The notes: generated from the sequence alone by a model not told the origin. A stretch of 64,000 bases of DNA from Pseudonocardia oceani (GCF_019263585.2 NZ_JADQDF010000001.1:806001-870000), one strand, 5' to 3'. Counted from the stretch's first letter, positions 25,971-35,460 are shown. Program-made: numbers and translations.

Positions 25971-26636
25971 GTGGGTACCTGCACGGTGTTGTGGGCCGCG
26001 CCGGTGGCTCCGTCCGGTGCGCCCGGGCTCGTCGGGATGCTCGACGCCCACGAGCGCGAGCGGCTCGCCCGCTTCCGCCGCCCCGATGACGCCGCCCGCT
26101 ACCTCGCCGCCCACGCGCTCACCCGCCGCGCGCTGGGCGCCCACCTCGACGCCGACCCCGCCGCGCTGGTGTTCGACCGCACCTGCCGCTGCGGGGAGCA
26201 GCACGGGAAGCCGCGGCTCGCCCCGGCCGACCACCCCGACGCGCCCGGCTTCTCCTTCAGCCACGCCGGCGACGTCGTCGGCCTCGCCGTGCACGACGGC
26301 CCGGTCGGCCTCGACGTCGAGCAGGTGCGCCCGCTCGCCGACCTCGCCGGGATGGCCGCGCACGCCTGCGCGCCGGACGAGCGCGTCGCCGACGACGGGC
26401 AGTTCTTCCGGCTGTGGACGCGAAAGGAGGCGCTGCTCAAGTCCACCGGTGAAGGCCTGTCCACGCCGATGGCCGACATCTCGATCGCGGGGGACGGCGC
26501 GGTGCGGTGGGGCGGACGCGCGGTGTGGCTGCTCGACCTCTCCCCCGCCCCCGGCTACCCGGCCGCGCTCGCCGGCCCCGGCTCCGCCCCGCCCGCCGTC
26601 ACCGAGGCGGACGGGCGCGCGCTGCTGCGGCCGTGA
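25971..26636 (+). CDS. 4'-phosphopantetheinyl transferase (Sfp/AcpT superfamily)
   Basis: Transfers phosphopantetheine from CoA to carrier proteins. 221 residues, Sfp-like length. Motifs: ARYLAAHALTRRALGAH, GKPRLAP before FSFSHAGDVVGLAV, GLDVEQVRPL with the Mg-binding Asp and Glu, and FFRLWTRKEALLKSTGEGL near residue 145. It could activate carrier proteins of polyketide or non-ribosomal peptide enzymes, or fatty acid synthase; none is in the window. Followed with a GTGA overlap by dinB, an odd pairing suggestive of a simple shared transcript. Confidence 0.88.
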   Translation: MGTCTVLWAAPVAPSGAPGLVGMLDAHERERLARFRRPDDAARYLAAHALTRRALGAHLDADPAALVFDRTCRCGEQHGKPRLAPADHPDAPGFSFSHAGDVVGLAVHDGPVGLDVEQVRPLADLAGMAAHACAPDERVADDGQFFRLWTRKEALLKSTGEGLSTPMADISIAGDGAVRWGGRAVWLLDLSPAPGYPAALAGPGSAPPAVTEADGRALLRP

Positions 26637-27955
26637 GCGGCGCCGGACGCTGGGTCCTGCACCTGGACATGGACGCCTTCTTCGCCTCCGCCGAGCAGCT
26701 CACGCGCCCGACGCTGGCCGGGCGGCCGGTGCTGGTCGGCGGGCTGGGGCCGCGGGCGGTGGTGGCCGGCGCGAGCTACGAGTCGCGCGTGTTCGGCGTC
26801 CGCTCGGCCATGCCGATGGGCCAGGCGCGGCGCCGCTGCCCGCACGCGGTCACGGTGCCGCCGCGGTTCGTGCTCTACCAGTCGCTGTCCGAGCAGGTCA
26901 TGGGCGTGCTGGCGGAGGCGGCGCCGGTGCTGGAGCCGGTGTCGGTCGACGAGGCCTACCTGGAGCCGCCCGCGCTGGCCGGGGCCGGGGCGGCGGAGGT
27001 CGAGCGGTTCGCCGTCGACCTGCGGGCCGCGGTGCGCGCGGCCACCGGGCTGCCCGCATCGGTCGGCGCGGGGTCGGGCAAGCAGCTCGCCAAGATCGCC
27101 TCCGAGCTCGCGAAGCCCGACGGGCTGCGGGTCGTCACCCCGGCCGAGCAGGAGGCGGTGCTCGCGCCGCTGCCGGTGCGGGCGCTCTCGGGCGTCGGTC
27201 CGGTGGCCGAGACGGGGCTGCACCGCCTGGGCATCCGCACGGTCGGCGCGATCGCCGCGATGGACCTGCGCGAGCTCACCGGGCTGCTCGGCACCGCCGT
27301 CGGCACGGAGCTGCACCGCCTGGCCCGCGGCGTCGACGAGCGGCCGGTGGCCCCGCGCGGCGCGGCCAAGCAGATCAGCGCCGAGACCACCTTCGACGCC
27401 GACCTCACCGCGATGCGCGCCGTCCACGAGGCCGTCGCGCGGATCACCGGGGCGGCGCACCGCAGGCTGGTCGCGTCGGGGCGGGCGGCGCGGACGGTCA
27501 CCGTCAAGGTCCGCAGCGCCGACTTCACCACCCACACCCGCTCGGAGACCTCCGCCGTCGCGAGCACCGACCTGGGCGCGCTCACCGCGGTCGCGCAGCG
27601 GCTCGCGCGGACCGCGGTGCCCGAGGGCGGCGTCCGGCTGATCGGGGTGTCGCTGGCCGGCCTGGGCGACGACCCGCCGCCCGCGCTGTTCGAGCCGCCG
27701 CGCGAGCCCGACCTCGTGCTCGACGCGGAGCCGGAGAGCGCCGCCGCCGAGGAGGAACCCGACCTCGCGCGCCCCTGGCGCCCCGGCGACGACGTGCGCC
27801 ACGACGAGCACGGCCACGGCTGGGTGCAGGGCGCCGGGCACGGGCGCGTCACCGTGCGGTTCGAGACGCGCACGACCGGCCCCGGCCGCGCGCGCACCTT
27901 CCCCGCCGACGACCCGGCGCTCGTCCGCGCCGATCCGCTGGGCAGCCTGGCCTGA
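26633..27955 (+). CDS. dinB: DNA polymerase IV (Y family) with a C-terminal extension
   Basis: Error-prone translesion polymerase. 440 residues, longer than the roughly 350 of E. coli DinB. Palm motif HLDMDAFFASAEQ with D12, SVDE with D106/E107, fingers block ASYESRVFGVRSAMPMGQA, helix-hairpin-helix LPVRALSGVGPVAE, and little-finger KQISAETTF. ALFEPP near residue 358 may be the beta-clamp contact. The last 60 residues (WRPGDDVRHDEHGHGWVQG...GRVTVRFETR) form a small beta-rich, Tudor-like module reminiscent of the UvrD/PcrA tail. GTG start overlaps the PPTase stop. Confidence 0.9.
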   Translation: MSGAGRWVLHLDMDAFFASAEQLTRPTLAGRPVLVGGLGPRAVVAGASYESRVFGVRSAMPMGQARRRCPHAVTVPPRFVLYQSLSEQVMGVLAEAAPVLEPVSVDEAYLEPPALAGAGAAEVERFAVDLRAAVRAATGLPASVGAGSGKQLAKIASELAKPDGLRVVTPAEQEAVLAPLPVRALSGVGPVAETGLHRLGIRTVGAIAAMDLRELTGLLGTAVGTELHRLARGVDERPVAPRGAAKQISAETTFDADLTAMRAVHEAVARITGAAHRRLVASGRAARTVTVKVRSADFTTHTRSETSAVASTDLGALTAVAQRLARTAVPEGGVRLIGVSLAGLGDDPPPALFEPPREPDLVLDAEPESAAAEEEPDLARPWRPGDDVRHDEHGHGWVQGAGHGRVTVRFETRTTGPGRARTFPADDPALVRADPLGSLA

Positions 27956-27977
27956 GCGGCTCGGACCTCCGGGGATC

Positions 27978-29330
27978 TCAGTCCGGCGGCCGCCACGGCC
28001 GCGGCGGCAGCACGGGCAGGCCACTGGGGGCGCACTGCCCGCCCCGCTCGCCCGCGACGCGGAAGATCGTCCAGCCGATCAGGCCCGCGAGGATCGAGCC
28101 GGCCAGGATGCCGATCTTGGCCTGGTTGACCAGCGCCTCGTCGTCCAGGGCGAGGTCGGTGACGAACAGGGCCACGGTGAACCCGATGCCGGCGAGCCCG
28201 GCGCCGCCGATCAGCTGGCCCCAGCGCAGCGTGTCCGGGACGCGCCCGATGCCGGTGCGCAGCGCCACCCAGGTGCCCGCGGTGACGCCGATGAGCTTGC
28301 CGACCGTGAGCCCGGCGATGATGCCCAGGGTGATCGTCGAGGTCAGCGCCGCGGCGATCGTCTCCCCGCTCAGCAGGACCCCCGCGTTGGCCAGCACGAA
28401 CAGCGGGACGATGACGTAGCCCGTCCACGGCTGCACGCGCATCTGCAGGCGCTCGTTGGGCGACACCGCCTCGGTGACGGCGGCCTGCGCGGCCATCGCC
28501 CGCTGCGCGGTCGGGTCGACCAGGAAGCTGCGGCCCGCCGTCTGCACCCGCTGGATGTCCTCGGGACGCGGCGCGTAGGCGTTGACCAGCAGGCCCATCG
28601 CCACCCCGACGACGCTGGGGTGCACGCCCGAGCGCAGCGTCGCCCACCACATCAGCACGCCGATGACGACGTAGAGCGGCGTGCGCCAGATCCGCGCGAA
28701 CCGCAGGGCGAGCAGCGCGAGGAACAGGGCGCCGGCCAGCAGGAGCGCGACCACGTCGACGTCGTCGGTGTAGAAGATCGCGATGGCCGCGACCGCGCCG
28801 ATGTCGTCGACGATGGCCAGCGCAAGCAGGAAGACCCGCAGCTGGTCGGGGCAGCGGGGCCCGACCAGCGCCAGCACGCCGATGACCACCGCGGTGTCGG
28901 TGGAGATCGCGATGCCCCACGCCCCGGCGCCCGGCCCGTCCGCGTTGAGCAGCAGGAAGATGCCCGCGGGGACGACGAGCCCGCCGATCGCGGCGATCGT
29001 GGGCGCGGCCAGCGCGCGGATCCCGCGCAGCTCACCCAGCACCATCTCCCGGGAGATCTCCAGGCCGACGGAGAAGAAGAACAGCACCATGAGGCCGTCG
29101 TTGACCCAGTGGCGCAGGTCGAGCGTGAGGTCGGCGCCGCCGACGGTGAACGAGAGCGGGGTGTGCCAGAAGTCCTCGTACCCCCCGACGAGGTTGGCCC
29201 ACAGCAGGGCGGCGACGGCGGCGACGAGCAGCAGCACCGCCGACCCCGACTCGGTGGCCAGGAAGGAGCGCGCGGCGCGGCTGAGCTCACCGCGCTCGGT
29301 CAGGGTCGTCACCGCCACCACTACGATCAT
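27978..29330 (-). CDS. nhaA: Na+/H+ antiporter NhaA
   Basis: Membrane antiporter for sodium and pH homeostasis. 450 residues with about 12 helices. The transport-site aspartates are in LAIVDDIGAV (two adjacent Asp) and the unwound helix is [31 protein letters not shown] and GTVALFV-like GIGFTVALFVTDLAL are also family blocks. The last 25 residues are Pro/Arg-rich and cytoplasmic. ATG start chosen; a GTG six codons further in (29312) fits the usual N terminus almost as well. Confidence 0.93.
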   Translation of the reverse strand: MIVVVAVTTLTERGELSRAARSFLATESGSAVLLLVAAVAALLWANLVGGYEDFWHTPLSFTVGGADLTLDLRHWVNDGLMVLFFFSVGLEISREMVLGELRGIRALAAPTIAAIGGLVVPAGIFLLLNADGPGAGAWGIAISTDTAVVIGVLALVGPRCPDQLRVFLLALAIVDDIGAVAAIAIFYTDDVDVVALLLAGALFLALLALRFARIWRTPLYVVIGVLMWWATLRSGVHPSVVGVAMGLLVNAYAPRPEDIQRVQTAGRSFLVDPTAQRAMAAQAAVTEAVSPNERLQMRVQPWTGYVIVPLFVLANAGVLLSGETIAAALTSTITLGIIAGLTVGKLIGVTAGTWVALRTGIGRVPDTLRWGQLIGGAGLAGIGFTVALFVTDLALDDEALVNQAKIGILAGSILAGLIGWTIFRVAGERGGQCAPSGLPVLPPRPWRPPD

Positions 29331-29413
29331 GCCATCCGCGGCCCGTCGATCACTGCGAGGCGACCATTCCCACGCTCGACCCGCCCATCGGGCCCTACGA
29401 CCACCTGCAGGGC

Positions 29414-29881
29414 ATGCTCGGTGCGGAGGTGGACCTCGTCGAGTACGGCGACTTCGAGTGCCCGTACTGCCGGGCCGCCGCGCCCGTCATCGAGGAGGTC
29501 CGGCACCGCCTGGGCGACCGCCTCGTCTTCGCGTTCCGGCACTTCCCGCTCGCCGAGCTGCACCCCTACGCGCTGTCGGCCGCGGTCGCTGCCGAGGCCG
29601 CGGGACTCGCCGGCCAGTTCTGGCCGATGCACGGGCTGCTCTACGCCGGCGACGAGCCCGCGCTCACCCAGGCCGACCTGCGTGGCTACGCCGAGACGAT
29701 CGGCGTCGAGCCGGCGTCGGTGTTGTGGCCGGCCACCCGGGCCGTGGAGGACCGGGTGGAGGCCGACTTCAACAGCGGTGTGCGCTCCGGGGTGCTCGGC
29801 ACCCCGCAGCTGTTCGTGCGCGGGGAGCCCTACCGCGGCCCGATCAGCGTCTCCGCGCTGCTCGAGGCGTTCGAGGGCTGA
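29414..29881 (+). CDS. DsbA-family thioredoxin-fold protein (start uncertain)
   Basis: Cytosolic disulfide oxidoreductase-like protein. 155 residues from the first ATG. Redox motif CPYC in VDLVEYGDFECPYCRAAAP, cis-Pro loop LGTPQLFVRGEPYRG near the C terminus. The frame stays open upstream and encodes PPIGPYDHLQG, which looks like the usual lead-in of this family, but no ATG/GTG/TTG exists there; an ATT at 29366 is the only plausible codon. No signal peptide. Convergent with cobT2 (stops adjoin). Confidence 0.82.
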   Translation: MLGAEVDLVEYGDFECPYCRAAAPVIEEVRHRLGDRLVFAFRHFPLAELHPYALSAAVAAEAAGLAGQFWPMHGLLYAGDEPALTQADLRGYAETIGVEPASVLWPATRAVEDRVEADFNSGVRSGVLGTPQLFVRGEPYRGPISVSALLEAFEG

Positions 29882-30949
29882 TCACGCCCGTTCAGTGTCG
29901 ATCATCACGGCGTCGGTCACGCCCGCGTCGCCGAACGTGGCGACGTCGTGCAGCGCCCGCACCGCCGCCCGCAGCAGCGGCAGGGCCAGGACCGCGCCCG
30001 TGCCCTCCCCCAGGCGCAGGCCCAGGTCGAGCAGGGGGTCGAGGCCGAGGTGGCCGAGCGCGAGGCGGTGCCCGGGCTCGGCCGAGCGGTGCCCGGCGAC
30101 GCAGTACGCCACCGCCTCCGGCGCGAGAGCGGCCGCCACGAGCGCCGCGGCGCCCGCGCTGACGCCGTCGAGCAGCACCGGGATCCGCCGGGCCGCAGCG
30201 CCCAGCACGAGCCCGGCGATGGCCGCGTGCTCCAGGCCGCCGAACGCGGCGAGGACGCCGAGCGGGTCGGACGGGTCGGGCCGGTGCAGCGCCAGCGCGT
30301 CGCGGACGACGCCGGTCTTGCGGGCGAGCGTGGCGTCGTCGATGCCGGTGCCGCGGCCCGTCGCCCGGTCGGGGTCCGCCCCGGTGAACGCACAGATCAG
30401 CAGCGCGGCGGCGGTGGTGTTGGCGATGCCCATGTCGCCGGTGAGGACGCACCCGCGCTCGGGCACCGCGGCGATCCCCGCCTCGACCGCGGCGACGACC
30501 TGCTCGCGGGTCAGCGCCGGGCCCACCGCGAGGTCGGCGGTGCCGTCGGCCACGCGGCGGTCGAGGACGCCGTCGAGTGCGGGCAGCGGTGCGGCGACGC
30601 CCACGTCGAGCACGGTGACCTGCACGTCCGCGGCCCGGGCGAACGCGTTGACCACGGCCCCGCCGCCGGCGAAGTTGGCGACCATCTGCCCGGTGACCTC
30701 CTGCGGCCACGGCGTGACGCCCTGCGCGTGGACGCCGTGGTCGCCCGCGCACACCACGACCACGGCCGGGTCGGGCAGCGGGGGCGGGCAGGTGCCGGCG
30801 ATGCCGGCGAGGCTGACGGCGAGGTCCTCGATCCGCCCGAGCGAGCCGGGCGGCTTGGTCATCCGGTCGAGCCGGTCGGCCGCGGCGGCCCGGGCGGCGG
30901 CCGACGGCGGGGTGATGGCGGCGAGGGTGGCGGCGAGCAGGTCGCTCAC
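29882..30949 (-). CDS. cobT: Nicotinate-nucleotide:dimethylbenzimidazole phosphoribosyltransferase, canonical copy (CobT2)
   Basis: Makes alpha-ribazole-5'-phosphate for the lower ligand of cobalamin. 355 residues. Canonical motifs are intact: TKPPGSLGRIEDLAV at the N terminus, CAGDHGVHAQGVTPWPQEVT, the GGGAVVNAF loop, TGDMGIANTTAAA, and LRLGEGTGAVLALPL with the catalytic Glu. The GTG overlaps the cobI stop (GTGA), so it is the third gene of the riboswitch-controlled cobN-cobI-cobT2 operon. With CobT1 at 4644 this gives two CobT homologues about 25 kb apart. Confidence 0.93.
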   Translation of the reverse strand: MSDLLAATLAAITPPSAAARAAAADRLDRMTKPPGSLGRIEDLAVSLAGIAGTCPPPLPDPAVVVVCAGDHGVHAQGVTPWPQEVTGQMVANFAGGGAVVNAFARAADVQVTVLDVGVAAPLPALDGVLDRRVADGTADLAVGPALTREQVVAAVEAGIAAVPERGCVLTGDMGIANTTAAALLICAFTGADPDRATGRGTGIDDATLARKTGVVRDALALHRPDPSDPLGVLAAFGGLEHAAIAGLVLGAAARRIPVLLDGVSAGAAALVAAALAPEAVAYCVAGHRSAEPGHRLALGHLGLDPLLDLGLRLGEGTGAVLALPLLRAAVRALHDVATFGDAGVTDAVMIDTERA

Positions 30950-31695
30950 AGGGCTCCTCCGCGGCCGGTGCGCGCGGGAGGCACGATGAGCGTCGAGAGG
31001 TAGGGGCCGGGGGCGTCCGGGTCGAGCTCCGACGCGGGGCGCACGTCCTCCTCGGGCAGGCCGAGCCCCGAGCCGTACACCGCGCCGTCGAGGCGGCCGG
31101 TCTCGCGAAGCACCGCGAGGGTCTCGGGCAGCATCCGGCCGAACTTGTAGGCGACGACGGAGTCGCCGCGGTCCAGCGCCTCACGGAAGCGGTCGGCGCC
31201 CGCCGTCATCGGGAACAGCGACAGCGCCTCCCGCCCCTCGACGAGCGGGGTGCCGCTGCGCGCGGCGAGGTCCTGCATCGCGGTGATACCGGGGATGAGC
31301 TCGACGGACAGGTCGCCGACCAGGTCGCGGACGGTCGCGGCGAGGTAGGTGAAGGTGGAGTAGACGCACGGGTCGCCGATCGTCGCGAACGCCGCGGTTC
31401 CGCCGTTCCCGTACTGGTCGCGGTGCTCGGCGAACCAGCGCGCGACCTGCGCCGCGGCGTCGTCCCAGGCCCGCTCGCGGCGGGCCGTGTGCTCGCGGTC
31501 GTGCAGCGCGAACACCACCCGCTCGACGCGCCAGGCCTCGGCGTAGAACAGGACGGTCTGCTCGGCGCGGCCGGTCTCACCGGAGTCGGCGACCGGTACG
31601 AACACGACGTCGGCCTTGGCCAGGAGGTTCGCGGCCTTCACCGTGACGAGGTCCGGGTCACCGGGGCCGACGCCGACCCCCACGAGCGTGCTCAT
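30946..31695 (-). CDS. cobI: Precorrin-2 C(20)-methyltransferase
   Basis: SAM-dependent methylation of precorrin-2 at C20 to precorrin-3A. 249 residues, standard for the tetrapyrrole methylase fold: GVGVGPGDPDLVTVKA at the N terminus (SAM/GxGxG), IGDPCVYSTFTYL near residue 107, and LIPGITAMQDLAAR. Its ATG overlaps the cobN TGA and its TGA overlaps the cobT2 GTG, so the three are tightly coupled. Not fused to CobJ, unlike the CobIJ fusion of M. tuberculosis. Confidence 0.94.
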   Translation of the reverse strand: MSTLVGVGVGPGDPDLVTVKAANLLAKADVVFVPVADSGETGRAEQTVLFYAEAWRVERVVFALHDREHTARRERAWDDAAAQVARWFAEHRDQYGNGGTAAFATIGDPCVYSTFTYLAATVRDLVGDLSVELIPGITAMQDLAARSGTPLVEGREALSLFPMTAGADRFREALDRGDSVVAYKFGRMLPETLAVLRETGRLDGAVYGSGLGLPEEDVRPASELDPDAPGPYLSTLIVPPARTGRGGAL

Positions 31696-34600
31696 TCCTG
31701 GCCCTCCAGGTCGCCCTCGAGCTCGAGGTAGGTCTGCCGCAGCCGGTCGAGCACGGCGTCGTCGGGCTTGGCCCACATCCCGCGCTCGGCCGCCTCCAGC
31801 AGCCGCTCGGTGATGCCGCGCAGCGCCCACGGGTTCGACTTCTCCATGAACGCGCGGTTGGTCCCGTCGAACACGTAGCTCTCGGCGAGCTGGGTGTACA
31901 TCCAGTCGTCGACGACGCCGGCGGTGGCGTCGTACCCGAACAGGTAGTCGACGGTCGCGGCGAGCTCGAACGCGCCCTTGTAGCCGTGGCGCTGCATCGC
32001 CGCGATCCACTTCGGGTTGACCACGCGCGCCCGGAACACCCGCTTGGTCTCCTCGGCCAGGGTGCGGGTGCGCACGGCGTCGGTGACGGCGGAGTCGCCG
32101 ACGTAGGCCGCGGGCGTGCGGCCGGTGAGCGCGCGGACCGTGGCGACCATGCCGCCGTGGTACTGGAAGTAGTCGTCGGAGTCGACGATGTCGTGCTCGC
32201 GGGTGTCCTGGTTCTTCGCGGCGACCGAGATGCGGCGGAAGGACTGCTCCATGTCGGCGCGGGCCTCGCGCCCGTCGAGGCCGCGGCCGTAGGCGTAGCC
32301 ACCCCAGACCGCGTAGACCTCGGCGAGGTCGGCGTCGCTGCGCCAGTTGCGGGCGTCGATCAGCGGGAGCAGGCCGGCCCCGTAGGCGCCGGGCTTGGAT
32401 CCGAAGATGCGGGCGGTGGCGCGGCGGCGGTCGCCGTGCTCGGCGACGTCGGTCTCGACGTGCTCGCGCAGGAAGTTGTCGGGCTCGTCGACCTCGGCGA
32501 CCGCCGCGAAGGCGTCGTCGAGCAGCGTGATGACGTGCGGGAACGCGTCGCGGAAGAAGCCGGAGATGCGGACGGTCACGTCGATGCGCGGCCGCCCCAG
32601 CTCCTCGCGCGGCACGATCTCGAAGCCGGTGACGCGCCGCGAGGCCTCGTCCCAGACCGGGCGGGTGCCGATGAGGGCGAGGATCTCGGCGAGGTCGTCG
32701 CCCTGGGTGCGCATGGCGCTGGTGCCCCAGACCGTGAGGCCGACGCTGCGCGGGTACTCGCCGGTGTCGGCCAGGTGTCGCGCGATCAGCGAGTCGGCCA
32801 GCATCGACCCGATCTCCCACGCGCTGCGCGACGGGATCGCCTTCGGGTCGACGGAGTAGAAGTTGCGGCCGGTCGGCAGGACGTTGACCAGCCCGCGCGT
32901 CGGCGAGCCGGACGGCCCGGCCGGGACGTGCCCGCCGTCGAGGGCGTGCAGGACGCCGCCGATCTCGTCGGTGGTGCGGGCCAGGCGCGGCACGACCTCG
33001 GTGCAGCCGAACTCCAGCACGGCGACGACGTCGGCCACGGGCTCGCCGAGCAGCTCGGTGACGACCGCGGCGGCGCCGGACCAGCCGCGCTCCTGGAGGG
33101 TGATCACGAGCTGTCGGGCGACGGACTCGAGGACGTCGACGAGGTCGGCGCCGGTGCGGGACGGGCCGTCCCCGAGCCGGACCAGCCGCTCCCGTGCGGT
33201 GCCCTCTGGCGCTCCCCTTTGCTCTGAGCACCCGGACGCACCACCCGGGTGGTGCGTATCGGTGTCCAGAGCAAAGGGGGCGACCGGCGCCCCCGGCTCG
33301 GCCAGGAGGGCCTGCTCGTCCAGCCCCGCCCACGCCGCCAGCGCCGCCCGCAATCCCGGCAGCGCCCGCTTCCCGCCCCACACCTGCGTGGCCCGCAGGA
33401 TGCTCAGCACCAGGTTGACCTGCGCCTCGTCCGCCGGCACCCCGCCCAGGACGTGCAGCCCGTCGCGGATCTGGACGTCCTTCACCTCGCACAGGTAGCC
33501 GTCGATGTGCAACACGAAGTCGTCGAAGTCGTCCTCGCCCGGCGCGGTGTCGACGTGCAGGTCGTGGTGCAGCTGCGCGGCCTGCACGACCTCCCAGATC
33601 CGCGCGCGCAGGGCGGGCGTCTTGGCCGGGTCCATCGCCTGGACCGTCGCGTACTCGTCGAGCAGCTGCTCCAGCTTCGCCATCTCGCCGTAGGTGTCGG
33701 CGCGGGCCATCGGCGGGACGAGGTGGTCGACGACCACGGCGTGCCCGCGCCGCTTGGCCTGCGTCCCCTCCCCCGGGTCGTTGACGATGAACGGGTAGAC
33801 CAACGGCAGCTCGCCCAGCACGGCGTCGGGCGCGCACTCCGCCGACAGCCCGAGCCCCTTGCCGGGCAGCCACTCCAGCGTGCCGTGCTTGCCCAGGTGC
33901 ACCACCGCGTGCGCGCCGAAGGAGTGCTCCAGCCAGCGGTACGCGGCGAGGTAGTGGTGCGAGGGCGGCAGGTCCGGGTCGTGGTAGATCGCGATCGGGT
34001 TCTCCCCGAACCCGCGCGGCGGCTGGATCATCAGCACGACGTTGCCGAACGTGAGCGACGCCAGGACGACGTCGGACCCGTCGACGTAGAGCGACCCGGG
34101 CGCCTCGCCCCAGTGCTCGCGGATCCCGTCGGTCAGGGCGGCCGGCAGGGCGTCGAACCAGCGGCGGTAGTCCTCCAGCGGCACGCGCGACGGCGCCGCG
34201 GCGAGCTGCTCCTCGGTGAGCCACTCGACGTCGTGCCCGCCCGCCGCGATCAGCGTGTGGATCAGCTCGTCGGAGTCCTGGGGGAACTCGCCGATGGTGT
34301 AGCCCGCGTCGCGCAGGGCGTTGAGCAGCACGACCGCCGACGCCGGGGTGTCGAGCCCCACCGCGTTGCCGACGCGCGAGTGCTTGGTCGGGTACGACGA
34401 CAGCACGACCGCGAGCTTCCGCTCGGCCACCGGCGTGCGGCGCATGCAGGCGTGCCGCACGGCGAGCCCGGCCAGGCGGGCGGCGCGCTCGGGGTCGGCG
34501 CGGTAGACCGGCAGGTCGTCGCCCGGCTCGGTCTCCTTGAACGAGAACGGCACGGTGATCAGCCGGCCGTCGAACTCGGGGATCGCGACCTGCATCGCGG

Positions 34601-35411
34601 CGTCCATCGGCGACAGCGCGGCGTCGGAGGCCTCCCAGACCGCGCGCGAGGTCGTGAGCGAGAGCCCCTGCAGGACGGGGACGTCGAGCGCGGCGAGGGC
34701 GCCGGGGTCCCACGCGTCCTCCTCACCCCCGGCCGACGCCGACGAGGCGACGGTCCCGCCCGCGGCGAGCACCGTCGTGACGAGCGCGTCGACGCCCGAC
34801 AGCAGCGCCATCAGCTCGTCGTCGGCCTGGCGCAGCGAGCCGCAGAACACCGGGAGCGCGTTGGCGCCGCGGGCCTCGACCTGCTCGCACAGCGTCTCGA
34901 CGAACGCCGTGTTCCCCGACAGCGCGTGCGCCCGGTAGAACACGACGCCGACGGTCGGCCGGGCCGGATCCTGCGCGCGGTCGCCGAGCACGCCGAACTC
35001 CGGCGTCGGCTCGGGCGCCGCGAACCCCTCACCGGTCAGCAGCACGGTGTCGGAGAGGAAGCGGTGCAGCTCGCGCAGGTTGGCGGTGCCGCCGGCGGCC
35101 AGGTAGGCCAGCGCCTCCGAGGCGACGCCCGCGGGCACCGTCGAGGCGGCCATCAGCTCGGCGTCGGGGGCGGCCTCCCCGCCCAGCAGCACGACCGGGC
35201 GCCCGGTCGCGACCAGCGCATCGACGCCCTCGGGCCAGGCCCGGCGGCCGCCGAGCAGGCGCAGGACGACGACGTCGACGCCGTCGAGCAGGGCCGGCAG
35301 CCCCTCCGGCTCGACGCGGGCGGGGTTGGCGGTGCGGTACACCGCGTCCGACCCGCGGGCGGCGAGCAGTTCGGTGTCGGCGGTGGACAGCAGCAGGACG
35401 ACGGGCGCCAT
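31692..35411 (-). CDS. cobN: Cobaltochelatase subunit CobN
   Basis: Large subunit of the ATP-dependent cobaltochelatase that inserts cobalt into hydrogenobyrinate diamide. 1239 residues, normal for CobN. Diagnostic blocks: RWLEHSFGAHAVVHLGKHG and LPGKGLGLSAECAPD in the middle, FIVNDPGEGTQAKRRGHAV, and DVTVRISGFFRDAFPH and GGYAYGRGLDGREAR toward the C terminus. An in-frame 66-bp palindrome inserts about 22 codons near residue 710 in a variable linker. ATG start with a GGAGG site, 50 nt after a cobalamin riboswitch. The ATPase partner is probably the ChlI/ChlD-like protein at 51413. Confidence 0.95.
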   Translation of the reverse strand: MAPVVLLLSTADTELLAARGSDAVYRTANPARVEPEGLPALLDGVDVVVLRLLGGRRAWPEGVDALVATGRPVVLLGGEAAPDAELMAASTVPAGVASEALAYLAAGGTANLRELHRFLSDTVLLTGEGFAAPEPTPEFGVLGDRAQDPARPTVGVVFYRAHALSGNTAFVETLCEQVEARGANALPVFCGSLRQADDELMALLSGVDALVTTVLAAGGTVASSASAGGEEDAWDPGALAALDVPVLQGLSLTTSRAVWEASDAALSPMDAAMQVAIPEFDGRLITVPFSFKETEPGDDLPVYRADPERAARLAGLAVRHACMRRTPVAERKLAVVLSSYPTKHSRVGNAVGLDTPASAVVLLNALRDAGYTIGEFPQDSDELIHTLIAAGGHDVEWLTEEQLAAAPSRVPLEDYRRWFDALPAALTDGIREHWGEAPGSLYVDGSDVVLASLTFGNVVLMIQPPRGFGENPIAIYHDPDLPPSHHYLAAYRWLEHSFGAHAVVHLGKHGTLEWLPGKGLGLSAECAPDAVLGELPLVYPFIVNDPGEGTQAKRRGHAVVVDHLVPPMARADTYGEMAKLEQLLDEYATVQAMDPAKTPALRARIWEVVQAAQLHHDLHVDTAPGEDDFDDFVLHIDGYLCEVKDVQIRDGLHVLGGVPADEAQVNLVLSILRATQVWGGKRALPGLRAALAAWAGLDEQALLAEPGAPVAPFALDTDTHHPGGASGCSEQRGAPEGTARERLVRLGDGPSRTGADLVDVLESVARQLVITLQERGWSGAAAVVTELLGEPVADVVAVLEFGCTEVVPRLARTTDEIGGVLHALDGGHVPAGPSGSPTRGLVNVLPTGRNFYSVDPKAIPSRSAWEIGSMLADSLIARHLADTGEYPRSVGLTVWGTSAMRTQGDDLAEILALIGTRPVWDEASRRVTGFEIVPREELGRPRIDVTVRISGFFRDAFPHVITLLDDAFAAVAEVDEPDNFLREHVETDVAEHGDRRRATARIFGSKPGAYGAGLLPLIDARNWRSDADLAEVYAVWGGYAYGRGLDGREARADMEQSFRRISVAAKNQDTREHDIVDSDDYFQYHGGMVATVRALTGRTPAAYVGDSAVTDAVRTRTLAEETKRVFRARVVNPKWIAAMQRHGYKGAFELAATVDYLFGYDATAGVVDDWMYTQLAESYVFDGTNRAFMEKSNPWALRGITERLLEAAERGMWAKPDDAVLDRLRQTYLELEGDLEGQE
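33214..33279. repeat. 66-bp palindromic element inside cobN
   Basis: Outer arms cccctttgctctg and cagagcaaagggg pair exactly, the next 6 bp with two mismatches, and the centre is an 11+11 bp perfect palindrome (acgcaccaccc/gggtggtgcgt). The whole unit is 22 codons and keeps the cobN frame, adding the segment around DTDTHHPGGASGCSEQRG. It is AT-richer at its arms than the surrounding gene and is absent from what I know of CobN proteins. Confidence 0.85.
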
Positions 35412-35460
35412 CGGTGGCTCCTCCTCCGAGGGTCCGCGCCCTCGACTCGGGGTGACGACG

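Noticed and set aside
30946..34713. A 1255-codon frame across cobI and the middle of cobN
   Set aside because: The upstream part is the out-of-frame shadow of cobN; the real gene starts at the ATG overlapping the cobN stop.
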